Below, in pieces: positions 1-7,407 of a DNA stretch of 64,000 nt. The number at the start of each line of letters is the position of its first letter. Positions within the stretch are counted from its first letter, which is position 1. Both the position numbers and the translations under genes were made by a program. The DNA comes from Desulfomicrobium baculatum DSM 4028 (GTDB taxonomy: Bacteria > Desulfobacterota > Desulfovibrionia > Desulfovibrionales > Desulfomicrobiaceae), in assembly GCF_000023225.1 (NCBI RefSeq), contig NC_013173.1, forward strand, positions 2,606,501-2,670,500, written 5' to 3'. Under the pieces are notes generated by a model. It had not been told where the DNA came from, ran no database searches, and saw only the letters and a program-made list of their open reading frames with translations.

Positions 1-156
1 CTCATGGCCATACCCTCCATCGTGGGCCTGATGATGGGCTCTTTCGTGGGTGTGCGTCTGCTGGCCATCGCCAAGCCCACATTCATCCGCTACATGGTCA
101 TCGGCGTGCTGCTCTTCGCAGGTGGAAAGGCACTGGCCAAGGGCCTGGGCTTCTAA
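1..156 (+). CDS. Sulfite exporter TauE/SafE-type permease, C-terminal end (partial)
   Basis: Only the last 51 residues are inside the window; the reading frame runs in from the left edge and stops at 154-156. The visible piece is two hydrophobic stretches separated by a short polar loop (residues around RLLAIAKPTFIRY) and ends in a small basic tail, as the last helices of TauE/SafE (DUF81) permeases do. These inner-membrane proteins export sulfite or sulfonates, or move related anions. The 27-bp gap to the next gene, which has its own Shine-Dalgarno, suggests co-transcription with the signalling genes that follow. The family call rests on a short fragment and on the context. Confidence 0.55.
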   Translation, partial: LMAIPSIVGLMMGSFVGVRLLAIAKPTFIRYMVIGVLLFAGGKALAKGLGF

Positions 157-183
157 CATATTCCAGAATCAAGGAGAAAAGAC

Positions 184-603
184 ATGAATAAACCCGATAC
201 CAACGCGCCTGCCGAACAGATCGCCTACGCAAACATCCTCTTCTACGGATGTTGGGGCGGCCTTGCGCTCATGCTTGTCACATACGTGCTCTACGTCACC
301 GGCATCATGGATCCCTACGTGTCCATGGACAACGTGATCAAATACTGGGCGCTGCCCGTAGGCCAGTACCTCGCCGACAACAACGTGCCCAACGGCTGGG
401 GCTGGGCAACTCTGCTGTCCAATGGCGACTTCCTGAACTTCCTTGGAATCGCGCTCCTGGGCGGCCTGACCATCGTGGCCTATATCCCGGTCACCCTCGC
501 CTACTTCAAGAAAAAGGACTTCGCGTTCGCCATTATCGCGCTCCTTGAGGTCCTTGTCCTCTGCTTCGCGGCATCCGGAATCGTCGGAGGCGGCGCGCAC
601 TAA
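184..603 (+). CDS. Small inner-membrane protein of unknown function, partner of the upstream permease
   Basis: 139 residues with a clear AAGGAG Shine-Dalgarno 8 bp before ATG. Three hydrophobic segments can be seen: about residues 20-42, 85-105 and 113-133. A polar, Trp-containing loop lies between the first two and would sit on one face of the membrane. The layout is like the small DUF1634-type membrane proteins that often accompany TauE/SafE permeases, but no catalytic motif is visible, so I give no activity. Its position between the permease and the regulator gene makes an accessory subunit of the transporter, or a link between transport and the signalling proteins downstream, the most likely job. 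This is inference. Confidence 0.6.
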   Translation: MNKPDTNAPAEQIAYANILFYGCWGGLALMLVTYVLYVTGIMDPYVSMDNVIKYWALPVGQYLADNNVPNGWGWATLLSNGDFLNFLGIALLGGLTIVAYIPVTLAYFKKKDFAFAIIALLEVLVLCFAASGIVGGGAH

Positions 604-614
604 AGGAGAGGCTC

Positions 615-1847
615 GTGCTCAAACGGATTGAAGAATTGATCGGCACCAATTGCCCGGACCTGCCCTCCCTGCTGGACGGGCTGCCCGTTGGGGTGGCCCT
701 CCTGGACGAAGAGGGACATGTCCTCATGCTCAACAAGGCCCTCGAAGCTTTGACCGGCTACAACCGGGAAGAAGTGCGCGGACTGCCTTGCCGGCACGTC
801 CTGCGCAGCCGGGCCTGCCTGCAGGACTGCCCTCACGGGCGCGAGGCCGCTGCAGGAGTCGGAATTGAGACCGATTGCATCAACCGTCACCACCGCAAGA
901 TTCCCATCCGCATCACTCCGGTGCGCGTTCTGGACGGCAACAACCGCCCGATCTGCGTGCTCGATGTGGTTGAAGAATTGACGGCCTTGCGGGAAATTGA
1001 GGCGCGCCTGTCCCAAGCTGCGGATCATGGCCAGATTGTCGGACGCAGTCCGGCCATGAAAAAGATTCTCGGCCTTGTGCCGGTCATCGCCCAGCACGAC
1101 ACTGCGGTGCTGATCACCGGCGAGACAGGCACGGGCAAGGATCTTTTGGCCGAATCCGTGCACAAGGCTTCGCCCAGATCACGCGAACCCTTCGTGCGCT
1201 TCAGTTGCGGGCCTATGCCCTCCGAACTGCTCGACGCCGAACTGTTCGGACGCATGCAGGGACCCGACGGAGAGTTCAAGCCGGGCCGATTTCAGCAGGC
1301 TCAGGGCGGAACCCTGTACTTGTCGGAGATCGCGGATCTGCCGCTCTCCCAGCAAAGCAGTCTGGTCAGGTTTCTGGATGAAGGAACCATTCTGCCTGTC
1401 GGCGCGGGCAAACCCCTGCGCGCGAGCGCCCGGCTCATGGCTTCCACCGCCGAGTCACCGGAAAAACTGGTTCAGGACGGCCGTCTGCGGGAAGATCTTT
1501 TTCATCGCATTTCAGCCATCCGCCTGCACCTGCCCAGGCTCAAGGACCGCGCGGAAGACCTTGGATTTCTGTTGCACCATTTCATGGGCCATTATGCGGC
1601 GCGTTTCAAAAAGGATATCAGCGCCATCAGCCCAAGAGCCCAGCGCCATGTCTACGCCCACGATTTTCCGGGCAACGTGCGGGAACTCAAAAACATCATG
1701 GAATTTGCCGCCATGGTCTGCAACGGCGATACCATTCGGACCGAACACCTGCCCATGCATTTGACCGACGACGTCGAGCCTGAATCGGTTGTCCGACCGG
1801 TGGAGAAAGGCCGCAAAGCCGGCCGCAAGAACACAGAGGAGCGATAG
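615..1847 (+). CDS. PAS-AAA protein related to sigma-54 activators but lacking GAFTGA and the DNA-binding domain
   Basis: 410 residues starting at GTG with AGGAGAG just upstream. An N-terminal PAS domain (about 15-120) carries C59, C68, C72 and C88. An AAA+ domain follows (about 135-370) with an intact Walker A (GETGTGKD) and a normal RxDLFHR region. Where sigma-54 activators have GAFTGA after ELFG, this protein reads RMQGPDGEFKPG. The Walker B Asp-Glu is changed to Ser-Glu (LYLSEI). After the NVREL region the protein ends in a basic tail (GRKAGRKNTEER) with no Fis-type helix-turn-helix. It therefore should not open sigma-54 promoters by the usual mechanism and may instead act as a sensor or as a partner of another activator. 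The next gene starts 3 bp downstream. Confidence 0.8.
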   Translation: MLKRIEELIGTNCPDLPSLLDGLPVGVALLDEEGHVLMLNKALEALTGYNREEVRGLPCRHVLRSRACLQDCPHGREAAAGVGIETDCINRHHRKIPIRITPVRVLDGNNRPICVLDVVEELTALREIEARLSQAADHGQIVGRSPAMKKILGLVPVIAQHDTAVLITGETGTGKDLLAESVHKASPRSREPFVRFSCGPMPSELLDAELFGRMQGPDGEFKPGRFQQAQGGTLYLSEIADLPLSQQSSLVRFLDEGTILPVGAGKPLRASARLMASTAESPEKLVQDGRLREDLFHRISAIRLHLPRLKDRAEDLGFLLHHFMGHYAARFKKDISAISPRAQRHVYAHDFPGNVRELKNIMEFAAMVCNGDTIRTEHLPMHLTDDVEPESVVRPVEKGRKAGRKNTEER

Positions 1848-1849
1848 CA

Positions 1850-2203
1850 ATGGAACGCCGCGTGCTGATCACCGTCGCCAAGGACGAAATCGCCCCTCGC
1901 TTCGATCTGACGACCGAAGCGCTGTTGCTGACCATTTCCGATGGTGGAGAAATCGTCTTGCGCAAGTCCTTTCTTCTGGCTTACGCTTCCGGAGACGAAC
2001 TGTGCGACCTGGCCCTTTCCCGGGACATCGGGACCATCGTCTGCGGAGGCATTGAGGACGAGTATTACCACTATCTGCGCTGGAAGCGCATCGACGTCAT
2101 CGACTCGGTCATGGGTCCGGTGGAACGCGTTGTCTCCCGCCTGACGGAAGGAGCACTCAAAGCCGGAGACATTCTCTACGACCGGGCAATGGAAACGACA
2201 TGA
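1850..2203 (+). CDS. NifX/NifB-fold (dinitrogenase Fe-Mo cofactor-like) small protein
   Basis: 117 residues. The N-terminus (RRVLITVAKDEIAPRFDL) has the alternating hydrophobic pattern and the (I/V)APRFD motif of the NifX/NafY superfamily, whose members bind or carry iron-sulfur or iron-molybdenum clusters. The C-terminal half (GTIVCGGIEDEYYHYL, then a helix ending near VSRLTEGAL) fits the ribonuclease-H-like fold. One Cys lies in the GTIVCGGI strand and could serve in ligand binding. It sits 3 bp after the degenerate activator and overlaps the kinase gene by 4 bp (ATGA), so translation is probably coupled. In ORP loci similar proteins accompany sigma-54 regulators; its exact ligand is unknown. 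Confidence 0.75.
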   Translation: MERRVLITVAKDEIAPRFDLTTEALLLTISDGGEIVLRKSFLLAYASGDELCDLALSRDIGTIVCGGIEDEYYHYLRWKRIDVIDSVMGPVERVVSRLTEGALKAGDILYDRAMETT

Positions 2204-3915
2204 AAAAAATCCTGTCCGGCCCCATGGAAGCCATCAAGGCCGATCTGGCCACGGTGATCAATTCTCCCGACCGCTATAAGCTGCTGCGGCGCAAGATCGT
2301 CTCGCTCATGGCCCTGGTCACGCTGCTCCCGCTGCTCTCGCTGGCCGCAATAAACTATTACGAACACCAGAACTCCATGTCGGCCGAAATCCAGGCCCCG
2401 TTGCGCTCGCTGGTGGGCAAGGCCAAGCATTCTTTCGAGCTGTTCCTGGCCGAACGAACCTCGGCCATCAGCTTTATCGCCTCGGCCTACTCTTTCGACG
2501 AGCTCTCAAATGACGCCAATCTGCAGCGCATCTTTCAGGTCATGCGCCGCGAATTCACCGGGTTTGTGGATCTCGGACTCATCGATGTGGCCGGCAACCA
2601 GGTCAGCTATGCGGGTCCGTACGATCTCAAAGACCGCAATTACACGTCCCAGGACTGGTTCCACCAGGTCCAGTTCAAGGGCACGTATATCAGTGACGTG
2701 TTCCTGGGTTTCCGCAAATTTCCCCATGTGGTCATCGCGGTGCGACACACCACAGAAAGCGGCCAGTCGTGGATTCTGCGCGCCACCCTCGACACCATGC
2801 ATTTCGACCGCATCATCTCGGCCATGGGCCTGGAACCAGGCAGCGACGCTTTTCTGGTCAACCGCAACGGAATCCTGCAAACCGAATCTCGTCGTTACGG
2901 CAAGGTGCTGGACATGTTGCCCTTCGACCTGCCCCCAACAAATTTTGAATCCAACGTGCAGGGCATCCGCGACCCCGATCAAAACGACATCTTCATCGCC
3001 TCGGCTTTCATCGCCGACTCGGATTTCGCCCTCGTGGCCGTCAAGCTCAAGCCGACGGCCTTCAGCACCTGGTACACGGTGCGCCTGGACCTGCTCGTCA
3101 TATTTGTCACCGGCGTCATTTTCATCTTCATGGCCGTCTACCGCTTGACCAGCGTGCTGATCAACCGTCTGCAGGAGAGCGACGAGCAACGCCTGGGCGC
3201 CATCCACCAGATGGAACATTCCCAAAAGCTGTCCTCCATCGGTCGCCTGGCCGCGGGCGTCGCGCATGAAATCAACAACCCCCTGGCCATCATCAACGAA
3301 AAGGCCGGACTCATGCGCGATATCATGGAACTCAGGCCCGATTTTCCGGAAAAAGATAAATTCTCCAAACAAATCGAGTCCATCCTCAGATCCGTGGACC
3401 GTTGCCGGGGCATCACCCATCGCATGCTCGGCTTTGCCAAGCGCATGGATGTAAAGATCGAAATTCTGGACCTGAACGCCGTGCTGGAGGAGACCCTCGG
3501 TTTTCTGGAACGCGAGGCCCAATACCGCAACGTGGAACTAAAGCGTGAACTGTCCAAGAACCTGCCAAGCATCGCCACCGATCACGGCCAGATCCAGCAG
3601 GTCTTCCTGAACATTTTGAACAACGCCCTGGCCGCCGTGCCCGACGGAGGACGAATCGTGCTCTCGAGCTGGAACGTGGACGATCATTACGTCGCCATTT
3701 CCATCGAGGACAACGGTTGCGGCATGTCCGAGGAAACGGCCAAAAACATGTTTGAACCGTTTTTCACCACCAAAAAAGAAAAAGGCACCGGGCTCGGCAT
3801 GTCCATCACGTACGGCATCGTCAAACGCCTGGGCGGAGAGATCAAGGTCAAGAGCAAACTGAACGAGGGCACCACAATGACCATCCTGCTGCCCAAACAC
3901 CCCGTGGAAGGTTAA
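2200..3915 (+). CDS. Membrane sensor histidine kinase with a periplasmic Cache-type domain
   Basis: 571 residues. A first membrane helix lies at about 33-53 and a second at about 295-318. They enclose a 240-residue periplasmic region of double-Cache (dCache) character (YTSQDWFHQV, SQSWILRATLD-like strands) that would bind a small ligand. The cytoplasmic part has a HisKA helix with His356 in GVAHEINNPL and a HATPase_c domain with the N box (LNILNNALAAV), DNGCGM and the GTGLGMSI G2 box. It should autophosphorylate and pass phosphate to one or more of the four receivers in the same operon. The gene overlaps the upstream stop by 4 bp and is followed after 2 bp by a receiver gene. Confidence 0.92.
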   Translation: MKKILSGPMEAIKADLATVINSPDRYKLLRRKIVSLMALVTLLPLLSLAAINYYEHQNSMSAEIQAPLRSLVGKAKHSFELFLAERTSAISFIASAYSFDELSNDANLQRIFQVMRREFTGFVDLGLIDVAGNQVSYAGPYDLKDRNYTSQDWFHQVQFKGTYISDVFLGFRKFPHVVIAVRHTTESGQSWILRATLDTMHFDRIISAMGLEPGSDAFLVNRNGILQTESRRYGKVLDMLPFDLPPTNFESNVQGIRDPDQNDIFIASAFIADSDFALVAVKLKPTAFSTWYTVRLDLLVIFVTGVIFIFMAVYRLTSVLINRLQESDEQRLGAIHQMEHSQKLSSIGRLAAGVAHEINNPLAIINEKAGLMRDIMELRPDFPEKDKFSKQIESILRSVDRCRGITHRMLGFAKRMDVKIEILDLNAVLEETLGFLEREAQYRNVELKRELSKNLPSIATDHGQIQQVFLNILNNALAAVPDGGRIVLSSWNVDDHYVAISIEDNGCGMSEETAKNMFEPFFTTKKEKGTGLGMSITYGIVKRLGGEIKVKSKLNEGTTMTILLPKHPVEG

Positions 3916-3917
3916 TC

Positions 3918-4310
3918 ATGGATATGAATACATGGAACATCCTCTTGGTGGACGATGAAGTCGATTTCATCGTCACCCTGGCCGAACGTCTGGAACTCAG
4001 AGGAGTCAACGCCCGGGTTGTCCATGACGGAGAAGCGGCGCTGAAGGCCGTGGCCGACAATGTGCCGCAGGTGATTGTTTTGGACGTCATGATGCCGGGA
4101 ATGAAAGGAATCGAAGTCCTGCAGAAGGTCAAAAGCGAACACCCCAAGGTCAAGGTCATCCTGCTCACCGGACAGGGCAAGACGCGCGACGGGATAGAAG
4201 GCATGCACCACGGCGCCTTCGCCTATCTGACGAAACCCCTTGACCTTGAAGAACTTATCCGAACCATCGACGAGGCCATAAGCGAACCCGAAGGAACTCC
4301 ACATGCCTGA
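3918..4310 (+). CDS. Single-domain response regulator (CheY-like)
   Basis: 130 residues making up only a receiver domain. The acidic pocket VDDE (11-14), the phosphoacceptor Asp56 in VLDVMMPG, the Thr of LLTGQG and the Lys of LTKPLD are all in place. There is no output domain, so it must work through a partner or as a phosphate shuttle. It lies between the Cache kinase and the half-kinase protein, overlapping the latter by 8 bp, an arrangement expected of a phosphorelay intermediate. ATG is placed after GGAAGG; a second in-frame ATG lies two codons later. Confidence 0.93.
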   Translation: MDMNTWNILLVDDEVDFIVTLAERLELRGVNARVVHDGEAALKAVADNVPQVIVLDVMMPGMKGIEVLQKVKSEHPKVKVILLTGQGKTRDGIEGMHHGAFAYLTKPLDLEELIRTIDEAISEPEGTPHA

Positions 4311-4929
4311 AATCCCGAAAGAAGCGCGTTTCATGGGCACTGTCACGGCTCAGACCATGCATGAAATGCAAAACATCCTGGCCATTATCCGCGAATCGGC
4401 GGGACTCATGGGCGACATCCTCAAAGTCAACTCCAGGGTTGATTTCAAGCACAAGCCCAACATGGAACGGACCCTTGAGAACATCACCTTCCAGGTGGAC
4501 CGGGGCAAAGGGTTGCTCGACGCCACCAGCCGTCTGGCCCACACGCCGGACGCGGACCTGCTCGAAGGCTGCGACCTGACCGCCTACTCCAAAACCCTGG
4601 TCCAGTTGGCGGATCGTTACGTACGCTTGAAGGGCACGGCCTTGAACTTCAGCGCCCCGTCCACGGCACTGCCTGTTTCCATGGGCGCCCTGCAGGTGCT
4701 CATGAGCGGTTACAGGGCCCTGCAATGGGCGGTGGGTGCGGGCATGAAAGACGGCGTGATGCGTGTCGACCTCGAAGGCGGAACAGACTTTCATGTCCTG
4801 ACCATCTGTCCCCCGGAAGGGGTCACTCCCGACCGGGAGGGAATCGCCGCTTTGGGGACGATGCTTGAACCGGGACGCGTGGAATGGGACGGCAGTCGGC
4901 TGCAACTCTTTTTCCCCGTTCAGCGCTAA
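4303..4929 (+). CDS. Histidine-kinase-like dimerisation/phosphotransfer protein without a working ATPase domain
   Basis: 208 residues. The first 60 residues match a HisKA helix pair: His20 sits in MHEMQNILAIIRESAGL, which parallels the HEINNPLAIINEKAGL box of the neighbouring kinase. The rest is the size of a HATPase domain but has no recognisable N box Asn, no DxGxG and no G2 glycine loop. Features like these are known in ChpT and Spo0B, which are phosphotransferases that evolved from kinases and dimerise through the HisKA helices. I infer that this protein shuttles phosphate between the receivers on either side of it (3918-4310 and 4953-5336). It has no membrane segment. An inactive kinase acting as a scaffold is the alternative. 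Confidence 0.7.
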   Translation: MPEIPKEARFMGTVTAQTMHEMQNILAIIRESAGLMGDILKVNSRVDFKHKPNMERTLENITFQVDRGKGLLDATSRLAHTPDADLLEGCDLTAYSKTLVQLADRYVRLKGTALNFSAPSTALPVSMGALQVLMSGYRALQWAVGAGMKDGVMRVDLEGGTDFHVLTICPPEGVTPDREGIAALGTMLEPGRVEWDGSRLQLFFPVQR

Positions 4930-4952
4930 GAACACAATCGCGGCAGGAGCAC

Positions 4953-5336
4953 ATGGACGAACCCAGCATTTTACTCATCGATGATGAAGAGGCATTCGTG
5001 ACCACGCTGCAAGAGCGGCTAGAGATGCGCGGATTCTCCGCCGCTGTTGCGTTTGACGGCCAAAGCGGGCTGGACATGATCGCCACGAACCCACCCGATG
5101 TGGTCGTGCTTGACCTGCGCATGCCGGGGATCAGCGGGGTGGAAGTATTGCGCCGCATTCGCAAGCAGTGGCCCGGTCTCCCCGTGATCATGCTCAGCGG
5201 CCATGGTTCGGACCTGGATTTTGAGACCTGCATTCATCTCGGGGCGGCGATGTACCACAAAAAACCCTTGGACATCAGTACGCTGATCGACAGCGTCCAC
5301 GCCGTGACCCAAGGCAAACAACAGCCTTTGCGGTAG
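4953..5336 (+). CDS. Single-domain response regulator (CheY-like)
   Basis: 127 residues from the ATG that follows AGGAGC; a longer frame upstream (from 4884) lies inside the preceding gene and is not needed. The receiver signature is complete: IDDEE (9-13), phosphoacceptor Asp54 in VLDLRMPG, LSGHGS, and Lys in YHKKPLD. There is no output domain. It follows the half-kinase gene by 23 bp and precedes the receiver-kinase hybrid by 6 bp. It could be the acceptor of the half-kinase or a phosphate sink; the sequence does not say which. Confidence 0.92.
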   Translation: MDEPSILLIDDEEAFVTTLQERLEMRGFSAAVAFDGQSGLDMIATNPPDVVVLDLRMPGISGVEVLRRIRKQWPGLPVIMLSGHGSDLDFETCIHLGAAMYHKKPLDISTLIDSVHAVTQGKQQPLR

Positions 5337-5342
5337 AACGAT

Positions 5343-6491
5343 ATGGTACGAGTCCTGGTCGTTGATGACGAACGCGATTTCACGGATCTGCTCTCCGAGC
5401 GGCTGCGCACGCGCGGCATGGAGGTCAGGACAGCGTACAACGGGCAGGAGGCATTGGACGTCGCGCGGATCTTTGCACCGGAGGTCGTGGTGCTCGACAT
5501 CACCATGCCGGGCATGAGCGGGATTGAAACCATGTACGCGCTGCGAGCCGAAAAGCCCGCGCCGGAAGTGATTCTGCTCACGGCAGACACCACCCTGGGC
5601 ACGGCTGTCGCCGGAATGAAAGGCGGCGCGCGGGATTACCTGACCAAGCCGACCGACATAGACACCCTTGTGTCGGCCATCGGGGAGGCCGAAGGGCGAC
5701 GGATGGAAAACATGTCCAGGCAGCGCATGGCGGAAACGGCCAAGCTTGCCGCCCTGGGAGAACTGGCTACCGGCGTGGCCCACGAGATCAACAACCCGTT
5801 GCAGGTGATACTCAATGAAGCGGGCTGGATCGAAGAAATCCTGGGCGAAACGGCCCTTGAGGGCAACAGCCGGGAACAGATTCTTGAATCCATCGCCCTG
5901 ATCCGGCGTCAGGGCCTGCGCTGCAAGGCCATCACCTCCAAGCTGCTGACTTTGCGGTGCGCCCTGGACGCAAAAGGAGCGACCACGAATTTGCCCGATC
6001 TGGTGCACGAAGTTCTCATTGCGCGCCGGGCGCAAATCGAAAAGATGGGCATCCGGGTCGAAAAGCACTGGCCGGAGCAGTTGCGCGAAGTGAAGCTGCC
6101 GGATTCGGAATGGAGCCAGATCCTTGGCAACCTTGTCGACAATGCCATGGACGCCCTCGAATCGACGCCCGCCGAAGAACGTCTGCTGACGATTCAGGCC
6201 GACGTCGACGATGCGGAGCTCATTATTTCGGTTCAGGATTCGGGCTGCGGTATCGAAGAGCATCTCTTGACGCGAATTTTCGAACCCTTTTTCTCCACCA
6301 AGGAGGTGGGCAAGGGAATTGGACTGGGGCTGGCTATTTGTCACGGCATCATCGAGGCCATGGGAGGGAGCATCTCCGTGCGCAGCACCCCTGGGCATGG
6401 ATCGACCTTCACCATAAAGGTGCCCATGGCCGTGCATGCGCACAACGAACATAACGGGCCGGAAAACCCGGCATCTGCCAAGGAGGAATGA
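5343..6491 (+). CDS. Hybrid receiver-histidine kinase, soluble
   Basis: 382 residues. An N-terminal receiver domain (1-120) has VDDE and phosphoacceptor Asp52 in VLDITMPG. It is joined to a HisKA domain with His147 in GVAHEINNPLQVIL and a complete HATPase_c (NLVDNAMDAL, DSGCGI, GIGLGLAI). There are no membrane helices, so its input is phosphorylation of the N-terminal receiver rather than an outside ligand. This REC-kinase order is typical of second-tier kinases that integrate upstream phosphorelay output. The Shine-Dalgarno is weak. The stop codon overlaps the first possible ATG of the next gene. Confidence 0.92.
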   Translation: MVRVLVVDDERDFTDLLSERLRTRGMEVRTAYNGQEALDVARIFAPEVVVLDITMPGMSGIETMYALRAEKPAPEVILLTADTTLGTAVAGMKGGARDYLTKPTDIDTLVSAIGEAEGRRMENMSRQRMAETAKLAALGELATGVAHEINNPLQVILNEAGWIEEILGETALEGNSREQILESIALIRRQGLRCKAITSKLLTLRCALDAKGATTNLPDLVHEVLIARRAQIEKMGIRVEKHWPEQLREVKLPDSEWSQILGNLVDNAMDALESTPAEERLLTIQADVDDAELIISVQDSGCGIEEHLLTRIFEPFFSTKEVGKGIGLGLAICHGIIEAMGGSISVRSTPGHGSTFTIKVPMAVHAHNEHNGPENPASAKEE

Positions 6492-6493
6492 AC

Positions 6494-6913
6494 ATGAACA
6501 AGATGAAGCTTCTGATCGTGGACGACGAGAAGGATCTGTGCCGCATTCTCGCCGACCGCCTCAATATTCTTTACGGTGTGTCCCCGGATGTGGCCCATAC
6601 CGGCGACGACGCCCTGGAGATGGTCAAGAAAAAGAGCTATGATGTCGTGGTCCTCGACATCGAAATGCCCGGCATCGACGGCATCGAGACCCTGAAACAG
6701 ATCAAGGCCATCAACTCCAAGATCCAGGTCGTGCTCTTCACCGGACACGGCAGCGAGGAGACCCGCCGCCTGGCCGAGGTCATGGGCGCGTTCAGCTATG
6801 TCGACAAGATCGACGGTCTGCCGAAACTCGCCCCCATGATCGAGGGCGCCTTCCGTCTGCGCAAGGTGCTTGAAGACACCTACGCCGACGCGGCCATGAA
6901 CGAGTACAACTAA
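6494..6913 (+). CDS. Single-domain response regulator, last gene of the signalling operon
   Basis: 139 residues. I start it at 6494 because AGGAGG (6481-6486) sits 7 bp from that ATG; an ATG at 6488 lies only 1 bp from the same site. Receiver motifs: VDDE (9-12), phosphoacceptor Asp55 in VVLDIEMPG, FTGHGS, and Lys in VDKIDG where the usual Lys-Pro is Lys-Ile. The C-terminal tail (residues 120-139) is acidic and ends AMNEYN. No output domain is present. It is probably the final acceptor of the hybrid kinase encoded immediately upstream. A strong hairpin follows within 3 bp of the stop. Confidence 0.9.
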   Translation: MNKMKLLIVDDEKDLCRILADRLNILYGVSPDVAHTGDDALEMVKKKSYDVVVLDIEMPGIDGIETLKQIKAINSKIQVVLFTGHGSEETRRLAEVMGAFSYVDKIDGLPKLAPMIEGAFRLRKVLEDTYADAAMNEYN

Positions 6914-6915
6914 CA

Positions 6916-6957
6916 ACAAGGGGGAAGGCGATCTCGACCGCCTTCCCCCTTGTTTCT
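6916..6957. terminator. Hairpin terminator between convergent operons
   Basis: A perfect 15-bp inverted repeat (6916-6930 and 6939-6953, ACAAGGGGGAAGGCG and its complement) with an 8-nt loop is followed by a short T-rich run. It separates the + strand signalling operon from the - strand ORP-like operon and may work in both directions. Confidence 0.8.
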
Positions 6958-6971
6958 CGTCCAGCCTTGTT

Positions 6972-7331
6972 TCAACCCATTCCGTACAGCACGCACAAAA
7001 GGTTCATGGCTTTGGCACCGTCATCCCACTTCGGGTTTGCCGGCACGGCACAAAGCACCCCGAGCCCCTCGCTGTCCTCGTGAAACGCTTCCTCGCCCAT
7101 GTCCGTGATGACCACGGTGTTCAGCATGGCGTTCACGCGAAGCAAATCCATCACAAATTTTTTGTAGTCCATCCCGGGGGTCATCGCGTCGACCACGACA
7201 AGCTGCCAGGGCGGGGTTGTTGCACGACCGAGAACATCTTCCGCGCTCTTCGCCCACTCGACATCGCCCCCCAGTCCCTGCGCGAATTCGTGCAGTGCCT
7301 CATTCCGTTCGGTGACAATGACCACCTGCAT
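6972..7331 (-). CDS. Receiver-like orphan protein at the end of the ORP-like operon
   Basis: 119 residues from the ATG preceded by GAAGGAG; a TTG five codons upstream is less likely. The fold pattern is that of a response-regulator receiver: MQVVIVTERNE at the start, VVVDAMTPGMD holding an Asp at the phosphoacceptor strand, then VVITDMG. The usual N-terminal acidic pair is replaced by TERNE, and the conserved Lys near the C-terminus is not obvious (AVPANPKW). It may therefore not be phosphorylated normally. It lies beyond a terminator-like hairpin that follows the NifX gene, so it is expressed either by read-through or separately. Function unknown; cross-talk with the converging phosphorelay is possible. 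Confidence 0.65.
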   Translation of the reverse strand: MQVVIVTERNEALHEFAQGLGGDVEWAKSAEDVLGRATTPPWQLVVVDAMTPGMDYKKFVMDLLRVNAMLNTVVITDMGEEAFHEDSEGLGVLCAVPANPKWDDGAKAMNLLCVLYGMG

Positions 7332-7353
7332 GTCGTTCTCCTTCAAGGAAGCT

Positions 7354-7398
7354 TAAAAAAATGGCCGGGCGATCTCCAGAGGCGAAATCGTCCGGCCG
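7354..7398 (-). terminator. Rho-independent terminator after the NifX-type gene
   Basis: Read on the - strand, GGCCGGACGAT pairs with ATCGCCCGGCC around a 13-nt loop and is followed by seven T residues (7361-7355). It sits between the NifX-type gene (ends 7408) and the receiver-like gene (starts 7331), so it may attenuate rather than fully stop transcription. Confidence 0.75.
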
Positions 7399-7407
7399 GG
7401 AGGATGG

